Positions 36,901 to 45,800 of a stretch of 64,000 nucleotides of DNA are shown here, piece by piece; the first letter of the stretch is position 1; the number at the start of each line of letters is the position of its first letter. Source of the DNA: Acaryochloris sp. CRU_2_0 (lineage in GTDB: Bacteria; Cyanobacteriota; Cyanobacteriia; Thermosynechococcales; Thermosynechococcaceae); assembly GCA_012034865.1 (NCBI GenBank), contig JAAUOM010000007.1:1-64000 (forward strand), written 5' to 3'. The translations under genes and the position numbers were made by a program. Under the pieces are notes generated by a model. That model was not told the DNA's origin. It did no database searches and worked only from the letters and a program-made list of their open reading frames with translations.

Positions 36901-38365
36901 GCAGCCCCTGATCCAACCTCGCCCCCCAGACCTTACACCTTTGGCACTCTCCTTTGCCCAACAGCGCCTCTGGTTTATGGATCAGCTTCAGCCGGAAGAT
37001 AGTTCCCATACCATTTCCCAAGCGGTACGGCTCCTGGGTGCACTCCAGGTCACAGCTCTCGAACAGAGCTTTCAGGAAATCGTGAACCGTCATGAAGCAC
37101 TGCGAACGATCTTTACCTTGCAAAACGGGCAGGCTGTGCAGATTATTCATCCCCATCTGGAACTAGAAATGGCACACATAGACCTCCAAGACCAATCCCC
37201 GGAGGCGCAAGAGCAAGCCATTCAGCAGTGGGCTATGGATGAAGCCCATCGATCCTTCGATCTCAGTCAAGGTCCATTATTGAATGTCACGCTCTTGATC
37301 CTAGGTGAAATGCAGCATGTCCTATTGCTGTCAATGCACCACATTATTGCCGATGGCTGGTCGATTAGCATTCTGCTGCAAGAACTGGCGACCCTGTATA
37401 CTGCCTTCTCTCAAGGAGAACCTTCTCCCCTATCTTCCCTGCCGATTCAGTATGCTGACTTTGCCCTATGGCAGCGGGAATGGCTGCAAGGGGAACGGTT
37501 AGAGACTCAATTGGCCTACTGGACTCAGCAGTTAAAAGATCTCCCTGTTTTGGAATTGCCGAGCGGCACCCCCGCACCAACGCCAACTCGCAACGGCAGT
37601 CGCCAGTATCGACTCTTTCCCAAAACTGTGGTGGAAACCCTGAAGGGTATTTATCAGCGCGAGGGAGTGACCCTATTCATGATCCTAACAGCAGCCTTTA
37701 AGCTGTGGCTGCATAGCTATACCGGGCAGTCAGATATCATGGTGGGCACTGATATTGCCAATCGCAACCAGACTGGTACCGAAAATCTGATCGGCTTTTT
37801 CGTGAATCAGCTTGTCCTTCGCACTCAGCTCAAGGAGAACCCCACCTTTCAAACTGTACTGGAGCAAGTTCGTGAAATCACCTTAGATGCCTATGCCCAT
37901 CAAGATCTGCCTTTTGACAAGCTGGTGCAAGTTCTCAACCCCGTTCGAGAAGTAGGTCAAACACCGTTATTTCAAGTCAAGATTGTCCTGCAAACTCCTC
38001 AGAGCCAGCCCTTCACCCTGCCGGGATTAACCCTCCATCCCCTTACTGTAGATCGGAAAACCGTGCAGTTTGATCTGCTGTTGGAGTTCAACGAGACAGA
38101 GCAAGGACTCCACAGCATTTGGGAGTACAACACTGACCTATTTGAGGCCAGCACCGTCACATGGATGATCGAGCAATTTGACCAGCTTTTGGATCACATT
38201 GCCCAGCACCCTGATGCCTCTTTGAAAGACCTCAAATCTACCCTGGCTGAAGCGGAGATGAAACAGCAGCTCACCCAGGTTGAAGCCTACGAAACCACGA
38301 TTCAGCAGCAGCTCGCCACCTTAAAGCGCGATCGCCGCTCCACACCAGAAAGGAGTTCACCATGA
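30995..38365 (+). CDS. Hybrid PKS-NRPS: KS-AT-cMT-KR-ACP-C
   Basis: 2456 residues; ATG 30995 overlaps the previous stop (ATGA) after AGGAGG. KS (Cys184 in TACSTS). AT (Ser631 in GHSIGEY; HAFHS, malonyl type). C-methyltransferase (about 1090-1265) with ILEIGGGSGLVT and NVLHVT. KR (TGGLGGIG; Tyr in MMDYVAENAF). ACP (Ser1920 in LGGDSLF). Then a canonical C domain (about 1985-2430) with MHHIIADGWS. Predicted step: malonyl extension, alpha-methylation by SAM, ketoreduction, then condensation with the residue on the interface-A(His-like)-T protein at 39433. The C domain again ends the protein just before a hydroxylase gene. A double hairpin repeat (35258-35369) lies in frame between the methyltransferase and the KR catalytic region. 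Confidence 0.93.
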   Translation: MNSPEILTDSNGSEIAIIGMAGRFPGANTLDEFWQNLKNGVESISFCTDAELLSAGVDPAHLQDPHFVKARAELEAPDGFDAAFFGFSPREAELTDPQHRLFLECAWSSLEHAGYDTATYPGAIGVFAGSSLSRYLLNVYLNPAYKETVDPYKLAIANDKDFLSTRVSYKLNLEGPSLTLQTACSTSLVAVHLAAQSLLNGECDMALAGGVSISASRKTGYRYVEGGISSPDGHCRAFDAAAQGTVGGEGVGIVVLKRLDEAVDDGDCIHAVIKGSAINNDGALKVSYTAPRIDSQARVIQTAYAVAEVEPETVNYIEAHGTATALGDPIEVAALTQAFSQTQKKSFCAIGSVKTNVGHLDAAAGVTGLIKTVLALKHQQIPPSLHYKRPNPQIDFANSPFYVNTSLAEWKANGTPRRAGVSSFGIGGTNVHVVLEEAPEKDLGQPVHFWQLLRLSAKTPSALEIATMNLASHLRQHPHLDLAEVAYTLHVGRRDFEHRRVVVCQSPTEAATSIESLEAKQVLTGWAASHAPSITFMFPGQGAQYPNMGRDLYERQPFFRQQIDDCAECLQPRLGFDLRTILYPTDTDLEGVTQQITQTAIAQPALFAVEYALAQLWMNWGVQPTALIGHSIGEYVAACLAGVFSLEDALAIVAQRGRLMQQLPPGAMLSVKCTEGDLRNLLGTELFLAGSNSPSACVVSGTMMAITTFQRDLLAKGINCRRLQTSHAFHSPMVESILPAFTQIFQGVTLKAPQRPFISNLTGTWITDDEATDPQYWSNHLRHTVRFSTGITELLKTSSVFLEVGPGRTLSTLAQQHFVSLQQVVLTCLRHPQEDRSDHEFLCYTVGHLWLAGIDVNPGTFYSEPQRRIPLPTYPFEHQRYWIDSHSSVIRESLRPATDLWVDMIATGHGAAQSQVLILEEPTYQAQRQSLDRLCIAYMNFALRQLGAFRQPDDRYEIEAFITQFQVIPRYQQLLHQWITVLIEQGDLQYQNGQIFGLKLLATGHTRQLCAEIKTQSANAPPSIDLIQHCGENLSAVLTGKQEPLVLYSTASERRSASTPSELPLNTCLKAIAKSLITQLTQTTSPDTQLRILEIGGGSGLVTAALLSTLPPERTHYLFTDVGGWFLDKAKQKFSAYSFVDYRFLNIEKPLEEQGYLPHSLDVVVVVNVLHVTQNIEITLQHVHQLLAPGGILLLWEIITPQFDFEITDSLLMHPITEAGRDQGNPFLSKAQWQMALLNQGFTTVEAFSETEPFGELILVARAASSSSAPAAFTTSNTPKSQPLTSTMPEKKPNPSDWFYLPSWKRSQSPSFTTSKLNEQSGCWLVFADECGLGSTLVKRLVQHHQDVAVVKVGGQFSCNLEADYPIYHLRPTERQDYDALLTALRALNKIPKRIVHAWSVTPEGRDIVDSTTGSTEESLRLSPPAPLPEGKRGARILKPTPVPLLPKEEKGLGDEGDLCFPQSQNTIKQIEALGLMSLTFLAQALGEVYPQATIQIGAIANQMQAVTGAESLCSEKALSLGPCRVIPLEYPNLTCTSIDIALSSPQPEILQKLSDQVLAELTTSTSDTVVAYRCNHRWVPHFEPFQLEAETPRVREQGVYLITGGLGGIGLALAQHLAQAVQAKLIFLGRSEFPNRQDWDEWLANYPPEDSTSQKIQRLQALEALNATVRIIQADVANFEQMQGAIAQIQQEFGAIHGVVHAAAIAGGGMMQLATQDAIARSLAPKVQGTLILEALLREISLDFFILCSSLSAFRGSPGMMDYVAENAFLDAFAQEQAVQSRLTIQSLNWDRWAGVGMAQEVEARHQDLTGEVLTGGLSIPEGVEVFQRILSTPPIPQVIISTQDSSVLLQPQTVKKSLAEILTKLSYSRPTHARPSLGRAFVAPRNEVEETLAQIWQQLLGIEPIGVHDNFFELGGDSLFATQLVAQLCKTFQVELPYRQFFNAPTIAELAERVAQEDQPSSQVETMQPLIQPRPPDLTPLALSFAQQRLWFMDQLQPEDSSHTISQAVRLLGALQVTALEQSFQEIVNRHEALRTIFTLQNGQAVQIIHPHLELEMAHIDLQDQSPEAQEQAIQQWAMDEAHRSFDLSQGPLLNVTLLILGEMQHVLLLSMHHIIADGWSISILLQELATLYTAFSQGEPSPLSSLPIQYADFALWQREWLQGERLETQLAYWTQQLKDLPVLELPSGTPAPTPTRNGSRQYRLFPKTVVETLKGIYQREGVTLFMILTAAFKLWLHSYTGQSDIMVGTDIANRNQTGTENLIGFFVNQLVLRTQLKENPTFQTVLEQVREITLDAYAHQDLPFDKLVQVLNPVREVGQTPLFQVKIVLQTPQSQPFTLPGLTLHPLTVDRKTVQFDLLLEFNETEQGLHSIWEYNTDLFEASTVTWMIEQFDQLLDHIAQHPDASLKDLKSTLAEAEMKQQLTQVEAYETTIQQQLATLKRDRRSTPERSSP
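35258..35369 (+). repeat. GC-rich hairpin repeats family B, two in tandem, in frame
   Basis: TTTCACCCCCAGCCCCTCTC with GAAGGGAAGAGGGGAG, then TGTCCCTCTTCTCCCAAAAG with AGGAGAAGGGGTTAGGGG. Both hairpins stay open in the gene frame, coding SPPAPLPEGKRG and PVPLLPKEEKGLGDEG. They form an insertion of about 37 residues in the PKS before the KR catalytic half. Confidence 0.75.
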
Positions 38366-39432
38366 CCCAAACGGGATACAGCTCTCAGGTTGCAGGCCAG
38401 ATCAAACGCAAGGCGATGAGTTTTTCCCCAGCCGATTTGATTAATATTGAACCCCTCGCTACCGATGGCTCAAATTTTCCGCTGGTGATTAAGCCTGCGG
38501 TCAAAGGCGTGGATTTGCCTATTTGGGCCGAGTTAAGCCAATCCTGGATTCAGGTTCAATTGTTAGAGCATGGCGCAATTTTGTTTCGAGACTTTGCGGT
38601 GCCCTCCGTTGAGGTCTTCCAGAGAACCATTGCGGCCATCGCCACTGAAGCCATGGAATATCGCTACCGAGCCTCACCGCGATCTCAGGTGGCAGACCGC
38701 ATCTACACGTCAACCGACTACCCCGCCGATCAGAGTATCTTTCCCCACAATGAGCACGCCTACTCCCCCACCTTTCCCCTTAAAATCTTCTTCTTTTGTC
38801 AAGCCCCAGCCCAACAGGGGGGTGAAACACCCATTGGCAGCACCCGCAACGTTCTAGCGCGAATTGATCCAGAAATTTGCGATCGCTTTATTGCCAAGCA
38901 GATTTTATATGTACGTAACTTTGGGGATGGCTTTGGGTTGCCTTGGCAGACGGTCTTTCAAACCACCGATCCAGTGGTGGTAGATGCGTACTGCCAACAA
39001 CAGGGCGTAGAGACCGAGTGGAAATCTGGCGATCGCCTGCGCACCCGGCAAATTGGCCCAGCTATCATTCCCCATCCCCAAACTGGGGAACAGATTTGGT
39101 TTAACCATGCCACCTTTTTCCATGTTTCTACCCTGGCCGAGCCGATCCGTACCCCGCTCCTAGCCAACTTTGCCGACCTGGATCTACCTACCCAGACCTT
39201 CTATGGCGACGGCACAGCCATTGAGCCAGAAGTCATTGAACATCTACGCAGAGCCTATCAGCAGGAAATGGTCACCTTCCCCTGGCAGCAAGGGGATATT
39301 TTGCTTCTCGATAACATGCTAGCCGTTCATGCCCGTCAGCCCTTTGTCGCACCGCGCCAAGTTTTAGTGGGGATGGCAGAACCCTACAGTCCCAATCGTT
39401 CTTTAGCCCATGTTATAGAGGGGGAAGCTTAA
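38362..39432 (+). CDS. SyrP-like Fe(II)/2-oxoglutarate amino-acid beta-hydroxylase (third copy)
   Basis: 356 residues, overlapping the previous stop by 4 bases (ATGA) with AAGGAG upstream. TauD/TfdA family with iron ligands His129 and Glu131 (PHNEHAY) and His323 (LAVHARQP). Shared blocks with the copy at 9552 include IYTSTDYPADQSIF, QQGGETPIGSTR and YVRNFGDGFGLPWQTVFQT. It is nearer to the first copy than to the fused one by eye. The next start codon directly follows its stop (TAA ATG) and begins an interface-type NRPS whose A domain reads histidine-like. Predicted action: beta-hydroxylation of carrier-bound His. Confidence 0.9.
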   Translation: MTQTGYSSQVAGQIKRKAMSFSPADLINIEPLATDGSNFPLVIKPAVKGVDLPIWAELSQSWIQVQLLEHGAILFRDFAVPSVEVFQRTIAAIATEAMEYRYRASPRSQVADRIYTSTDYPADQSIFPHNEHAYSPTFPLKIFFFCQAPAQQGGETPIGSTRNVLARIDPEICDRFIAKQILYVRNFGDGFGLPWQTVFQTTDPVVVDAYCQQQGVETEWKSGDRLRTRQIGPAIIPHPQTGEQIWFNHATFFHVSTLAEPIRTPLLANFADLDLPTQTFYGDGTAIEPEVIEHLRRAYQQEMVTFPWQQGDILLLDNMLAVHARQPFVAPRQVLVGMAEPYSPNRSLAHVIEGEA

Positions 39433-42400
39433 ATGACCACCGCAATGATGCAAGGATTCCGACTGTCTCTTCAGCAAGAGTGGCTTTGGGACTTACAGCA
39501 GGCCGTACCCCAGGGTGAACCTTATCCCTACTGGGTGCTGGGTCAAATCGCCATTGAAGGATCGATTCAGCCCGATGTGTTAGCCACGGCCATCCAAACC
39601 CTCGTGCAGCGCCACGAAATTTTCCGAACGACCTTTGTCTGTCCACCCGGCATGACCCTGCCCGTACAGATGATCAGTGAACAGAGTTGTGTTAGCCATC
39701 AAACCGAAAATCTCAGCCATCTAGAGCCTCAGGTTCAGGAAACCCAGCTTGCAGCTCTGTGGCAGCAATGGATTGATCCCGCCAATCATGATCTCCAAGA
39801 TTTACCTTGGCAGAGCCTTTTAGTCATCCTTTCCCCCACGCACCAAGTACTCTTGGTGCACCTATCCGCCCTTCATGCTGATGCGGTGACCCTCAGCCAA
39901 CTAGTAGCGGAAATCGGACGCTGCTATCAAGCAATCCTAGAGGGTGAGTCTATTGCAGACGACCCCCTTCAGTATGCGGATTTTGCAGAATGGCAACAGA
40001 CGCTCCTAGAAACGAAAGAAACAGCAATTGGTAAAGCTTACTGGCGCAAGCAAGATTACGCAGCATTACAAACCTGCAAGCTCCCCTTTGAGCATTCTGT
40101 GACTCAACAGACTGGATTTGCGCCTCAGCATATTACGTCAACGTTTACCGCTGCACAAACTACTAAACTGACCGCCACAGCACAAGCTTATGATGTTTCT
40201 ACTTCTACTATTTTGCTAACCTGCTGGTATATCTTGCTCTGGCGCTGGACAGGTGAACCCAAAATCGTGATCGGAACGGCCTGCACAGGACGGAAGTATG
40301 CAGAACTAGCAACCGTATACGGGAACTTAACAAAATATCTACCTTTAGTACATTCTTTGCCATCCCATCAGCCCTTTTCGGTTGTTCTCAAAGAAATCGA
40401 CGCATCCCTTCAGGACATGCACCAGTGGCAAGACTGCTTTACCTGGGATTGTGTTGCCTGGGATCAAGTTTCAGACTCTGGGTATAGCGTTATTCCTTCT
40501 CCATCTCCCCTATCTCGTCAGAAACACTACTGGCCAATAGGGTATGACTATCATCAGCTTCCTGCACCATCCTGTCATGGCGATCTCTTCTTTTCCCTCC
40601 TGCGACAGTCTACTTGTCTAGAGCGATTTAACCTGAAGTTAGCCTGTCTTGAGCAGGAACAAACCCTGGCCACAGAATTCCACTATGATGTCAGTCTTTT
40701 TAATGACACAACCGTTCAGGAAATTGCAGCTCAGTTTCACCAGCTCGTAGATAGCGCCATCCATACTCCAGATATACCCATCGGCGAACTCAATCCTCTG
40801 CACAATCGCCACCAGATCCTAGTTGAGTTTAATCAAACTCAAGCACACTATCCCCAAGAAGCCTGTATACATCACCTCATTAGTGCCCAAGCCGAACGGT
40901 TTCCAACGGGTATTGCCGTTGCTTGTGCCAATCAACAGCTCACCTATCAAGCTCTAGAAGATCGATCTAACGAACTTGCCTACCATCTTCAGCAACTCGG
41001 CGTTGGCGCAGAGGTCTTAGTTGGAATTTGCGTGGAGCGATCGCCCCTGATGATTATTGGCATCCTCGGTATTCTCAAAGCTGGGGGGGCATACGTTCCC
41101 CTCGATCCGACCTATCCGAAGACTCGTTTAGCTTTTTTGCTGCAAGATGCCCAGGTTTCCTTACTGCTTACCCAGAAACATCTAATTTCCCAACTTCCCA
41201 CCCAGGATACTCAAGTCCTGTGCTTAGATGCAGATTGGGATACGATGACCCATAGTCGGCCTAAGTCCTACGGACAGCAAGCAACGGCCATCGCTCACCA
41301 TACTTCTGCACCCGTTACTAGCACTGTAACACCCGATAACTTAGCCTACGTCATCTATACCTCCGGCTCCACAGGACAACCCAAAGGGGTACAGATTACC
41401 CATCGAAACCTGGTGCATTCCACCTACGCGCGGATTTTAACCTACCCCACACCGATTCATCGATTCTTACTCCTCTCCTCCTTTGCCTTTGATAGCTCTG
41501 TGGCAGGCATTTTCTGGAGCCTCTGTCAGGGGGGAGAACTGCATCTGCCAGAGGTAGGACTAGAGCGCGACCCAGCGGGACTTGTAGCTGCGATCGCCCA
41601 GGATCAAATTTCCCATCTTCTCACCCTCCCTTCCCTCTATAATCTGCTCTTGGAAGCCGCTAACCCCGATCAGCTTGCCTCCCTGCAAACCGTAATTGTG
41701 GCCGGAGAAGTTTGTCCCACTGCCCTCCTGCGCCGTCACTGGCAGCGCTATCCTAACACTCAACTCTTTAATGAGTATGGCCCCACGGAAGGCACAGTTT
41801 GGAGTACGGTCTATCCTTGTCAACCGCAAGGGCAGTCCCAGGAAACGGATTGCGAGAAATTGGGATGGCTTGGCACCGTTCCAATTGGCCGTCCCATTGC
41901 CAATGCTCAGATTTATATTCTGGATGCTCAGCAGCAGCCTGTCCCCATTGGCGTCACAGGTGAGCTTTATGTGGGTGGGGAAGGTGTGGCCAGAGGGTAT
42001 TTGCATCAGCTCCCTTTAACGGATGAAAAATTTATTCCCCATCCCTTTACTGACGACTTAAACGCCAGACTTTATCGAACGGGAGATTTAGCCCGCTATC
42101 GACCCGATGGTGACATTGAGTTTCTCGGACGTATTGACGATCAAATCAAGCTGCGAGGTTTTCGGATTGAACTGGGGGAAATTGAAGGTGCGATCGCCCA
42201 CCATCCAGCCGTCCTAGAGACTGTTATTCTGATGCGGGAAGACAGTCCCAGCGACCAGCGGCTTGTAGCCTATGTGTGCCCTAAACCAGACGTAGATCCC
42301 AATCTAACTGACATCCTCCGCCAAACTCTGCGAGAAACCTTACCCGACTATATGGTGCCCTCGGCTTTCATCTTGCTACCAGCTTTCCCGCGAACACCTA

Positions 42401-42810
42401 ACGGCAAAATAGATCGACAAGCACTCCCTGCCCTCGATCAAGTGCAGTCACTAGCTCGCACTTTTGCTCCGCCCCGTACTCCAACAGAAGAACAGCTTGC
42501 AGGCATTTGGGCTGAAGTCCTCAACATCAAGCAAGTAGGCATTCACGACAACTTCTTTGACCTCAGCGGACATTCCTTACTTGCCACCCAACTCGCCTCT
42601 CGCTGTCGAGACACATTCCACGTTGAAATCCCACTGCGTCAGTTCTTTGCAGCACCCACCATTGCTGATTTGGCGATATTGATCGCCCAACAACTCGCCG
42701 ATGCGTCCGATGAAACCCTCCTTGCCCAGACTCTAGCAGAAATCCAACAGCTCTCAGACACCGAAGCCCAAGCCGTTCTTGCCAACCTTGACCAGGAGGC
42801 CCACCGATGA
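39433..42810 (+). CDS. NRPS: interface-A(His-like)-T
   Basis: 1125 residues. Interface-like C domain (about 1-445) with HLSALHADA (143-151) in place of HHxxxDG. The A domain (about 470-975) has YTSGSTGQPKG and a pocket reading DSALIAEVWK. This resembles the histidine code DSELTAEVCK of bacitracin synthetase and I assign His tentatively. T domain with Ser1048 in LSGHSLL. The condensation step is supplied by the C domain ending the preceding PKS, and the hydroxylase is the gene between them. Predicted unit: beta-hydroxyhistidine, a bidentate metal ligand known from siderophores. A long-form family A repeat (41256-41294) codes RPKSYGQQATAIA in the A domain before motif A3. Confidence 0.9.
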   Translation: MTTAMMQGFRLSLQQEWLWDLQQAVPQGEPYPYWVLGQIAIEGSIQPDVLATAIQTLVQRHEIFRTTFVCPPGMTLPVQMISEQSCVSHQTENLSHLEPQVQETQLAALWQQWIDPANHDLQDLPWQSLLVILSPTHQVLLVHLSALHADAVTLSQLVAEIGRCYQAILEGESIADDPLQYADFAEWQQTLLETKETAIGKAYWRKQDYAALQTCKLPFEHSVTQQTGFAPQHITSTFTAAQTTKLTATAQAYDVSTSTILLTCWYILLWRWTGEPKIVIGTACTGRKYAELATVYGNLTKYLPLVHSLPSHQPFSVVLKEIDASLQDMHQWQDCFTWDCVAWDQVSDSGYSVIPSPSPLSRQKHYWPIGYDYHQLPAPSCHGDLFFSLLRQSTCLERFNLKLACLEQEQTLATEFHYDVSLFNDTTVQEIAAQFHQLVDSAIHTPDIPIGELNPLHNRHQILVEFNQTQAHYPQEACIHHLISAQAERFPTGIAVACANQQLTYQALEDRSNELAYHLQQLGVGAEVLVGICVERSPLMIIGILGILKAGGAYVPLDPTYPKTRLAFLLQDAQVSLLLTQKHLISQLPTQDTQVLCLDADWDTMTHSRPKSYGQQATAIAHHTSAPVTSTVTPDNLAYVIYTSGSTGQPKGVQITHRNLVHSTYARILTYPTPIHRFLLLSSFAFDSSVAGIFWSLCQGGELHLPEVGLERDPAGLVAAIAQDQISHLLTLPSLYNLLLEAANPDQLASLQTVIVAGEVCPTALLRRHWQRYPNTQLFNEYGPTEGTVWSTVYPCQPQGQSQETDCEKLGWLGTVPIGRPIANAQIYILDAQQQPVPIGVTGELYVGGEGVARGYLHQLPLTDEKFIPHPFTDDLNARLYRTGDLARYRPDGDIEFLGRIDDQIKLRGFRIELGEIEGAIAHHPAVLETVILMREDSPSDQRLVAYVCPKPDVDPNLTDILRQTLRETLPDYMVPSAFILLPAFPRTPNGKIDRQALPALDQVQSLARTFAPPRTPTEEQLAGIWAEVLNIKQVGIHDNFFDLSGHSLLATQLASRCRDTFHVEIPLRQFFAAPTIADLAILIAQQLADASDETLLAQTLAEIQQLSDTEAQAVLANLDQEAHR
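41256..41294 (+). repeat. Interspersed repeat family A, long form, in frame
   Basis: TCGGCCTAAGTCCTACGGAC, then AGCAAGCAACGGCCATCGC. The outer parts match the short form, so the long form looks like the short one with an inner segment added. It lies in the A domain upstream of YTSGSTG. Confidence 0.7.
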
Positions 42811-45800
42811 GTCTTTCCCTCACTCAAATTGCGGAGCTGTCCCCAGAAAAGCAGGAATTGCTGCTTCAGCACTTGCTAAAACAAAGTAAATCTGAATCAC
42901 AAGGCAGCATTCAGCGGCAACCCCGCAACTTCCCAGCAGAAGCACCCCAATCGTTTCCTTTGTCCTTTGCCCAGGAACGACTTTGGTTCTTGCATCAATT
43001 TGAGCCAGAGAGTACCGCGTATAACATTCCGATGGCTATTTCCATCCATGGCAAGCTGAATTTTGCGGCATTGGAACAGAGTCTAAACGCTATCATCCAG
43101 CGCCATGAAATTCTGCGAACCGTGTTTTCTAGCCAAGACGACCAGCCGATCCAGATTATTTTACCTGAACGATCGCTGTCACTGGAGGTCATTGACCTGC
43201 GCCACCTTAGCGAATCGCAACAGAATGCAGAAGTTCAGCATTTAGCCCTGAATGAAGCCCAACATCCATTTGATTTGAAAAAAGAGCCACTACTACGCAG
43301 TACTATTCTGCACCTCAATGAAACAGAGCAAGTGGCTCTTTTTGCGATGCATCACAGCATTTCTGATGCCTGGTCTATGCAGGTACTGATCCAGGAAGTG
43401 ATCGCCTTCTACACAGCCTTTGTGACGGGAACACCAGCGATACTCCCCGAATTACCTATTCAATACGCAGACTTTGGCGTCTGGCAGCGCCAATGGTTTC
43501 AGGACAATCATCTAGAGGCGCAGCTTACTTACTGGAAACAGCAGTTGAGCGGTACACCCTCCCTGCTGGATCTTCCCACTAGTCGATCCCGTCCCGCCTT
43601 GCAAACCTATCGCGGTGCAACCCAATCGATCCTGCTACCGCCGTCTTTCAGTCAAGGGTTGAAAAAGCTGGCGCGACAAGAAGGGGCGACCCTCTTTATG
43701 GTGCTATTAGCGGCTTTCAAAGTGTTGCTCTATCGCTATACCCAACAAGAAGATCTATGGGTGGGCACCCCCATTGCTAATCGGAATCGATCGCAACTCG
43801 AAGGCTTGATTGGTTTCTTTGTAAACACTCAGGTTCTCAGAACCCAAGTCACGGCAGAAGAGAGCTTTCGGGGTTTTTTGAGTCAAGTCAAACGAATAGC
43901 TCTAGAAGCCTATGCCCACCAAGATCTCCCCTTTGAGCAATTGGTGGAAGCCCTCCAGCCAGAACGTGACCCCAGCCGCAACCCGCTGTTTGATGTCATG
44001 TTTATTCTCCAAAATGCGCCGACCCAAGCCTTGGAATTTCCGGGATTGAGTTTAACTCCCCTCAAGGTTGAGAACCAAACCTCAAACTTTGATCTGACCC
44101 TTTCTATGGTTGAGTCTGAACAGGGTCTCAAAGCGCAACTAGAGTACAGCACCGACCTATTCAATGCGCATACCATCCTGGGAATGCTAACCCATTTCCA
44201 GATCTTACTGGCAGGGATCATTGCTCAGCCCGATCAGTCCCTAGCCCGCCTGCCGCTCCTCACACCCGCCGAAACCCAACAGCTCTTAAGGGACTGGAAT
44301 AACACTTATAGGGATTATCCCCAATGCCAATGCATTCACGAACTGCTTGAAGCGCAAGTGGAGGAAAACCCGGAGGCGATCGCAGTCGTCTTTAATCACC
44401 AATCTTTAACCTATCGGGAACTCAACAACCGCGCCAATCAAGTTGCCCATGCACTGATCGACGCAGGAGTTGGCCCTGAAGTACGAGTGGGCTTGTGTAT
44501 GGAGCGATCCCTCGAACTTATCATCAGCGTTCTCGGCATTCTCAAAGCAGGCGGAGCCTATGTTCCCCTTGATCCAAACATCCCAAGAGAACGCCTCAAC
44601 TTCATCCTCACCGATGCCGATATCTCCATTCTCTTCACTCAAAAGGATCTGATCTCATCACTTCCTACTGATAAAGCTCAGGTCATTTTGATTGAGGATA
44701 TTGAACCAGCAGAACGTCAAGACAATCCTCAATATCATGTTGCGCCAGATGATCTGGCCTATGTGATCTATACCTCTGGATCAACAGGTCAACCCAAGGG
44801 GGTCATGATTGAGCATCAGAGCCTTATTAATGCCTACTTTGCTTGGGAAGATGCCTATCAACTTAAATCTCAGGCCACGATTCACCTACAAATGGCCAAC
44901 TTCGCCTTTGATGTCTTCACGGGCGATTGGGTCAGAGCTTTATGTTCAGGGGGCAAGTTAGTTCTGTGCCCACGGGAGACTTTACTTGACCCCAAAGCGC
45001 TCTACGCTCTCATGCAGCAGCACCACGTCAATTGCGCTGAATTTGTGCCTGCTGTTCTCCGTACACTCATGGAGTACCTAGAGGAAACCCAGCAAGATCT
45101 AGGGTTTATGAATCTCCTCATCTGTGGGTCAGATCGCTGGTTGGTGCAGGAGCACCAAACCTTCCGACGCCTCTGTGGTTCCCAGACCCGGCTCATTAAC
45201 TCCTTTGGCTTAACCGAAGCAACCATCGATAGCTCCTATTTTGAAAATTCAAACGTTACGCTATTGCCAGAGCAACTGGTTCCAATTGGCAAACCCTTTG
45301 CTAATACTCAACTGTATATTCTGGATGCTCATCTTAATCCTGTTCCAGTGGGTGTGAAAGGAGAACTATACATTGGTGGCAAAGGACTCGCACGAGGATA
45401 CTGGAATCGCCCTGAATTGACAGCGGAACGCTTTATCCCTAATCCATTTAACCCAGTATCAATAGCACGTCTATATCGGACTGGCGATCTAGCCCGATTT
45501 CTACCCGATGGCAATATTGAATTTTTAGATCGCCTGGATTACCAAGTCAAAATTCGAGGTGTTCGCATTGAATTGGGTGAAATTGAAGCTGCGATCGCCC
45601 GATATCCGCTTATCCAACAAGCCATCGTTACTGCTTACGAAGCCAGTCCCACTAACGTCAGGCTGGTTGCCTATGTCGTTTTGAACGAGAGTGATGCAGA
45701 TTGCGATCCTCAGACCCTATCCCAAACCTTAAGGGATTACCTCAGTCAATCCCTTACAGAGTGCATGATTCCTAGTGCATTCGTGCTCTTAGATACCATG

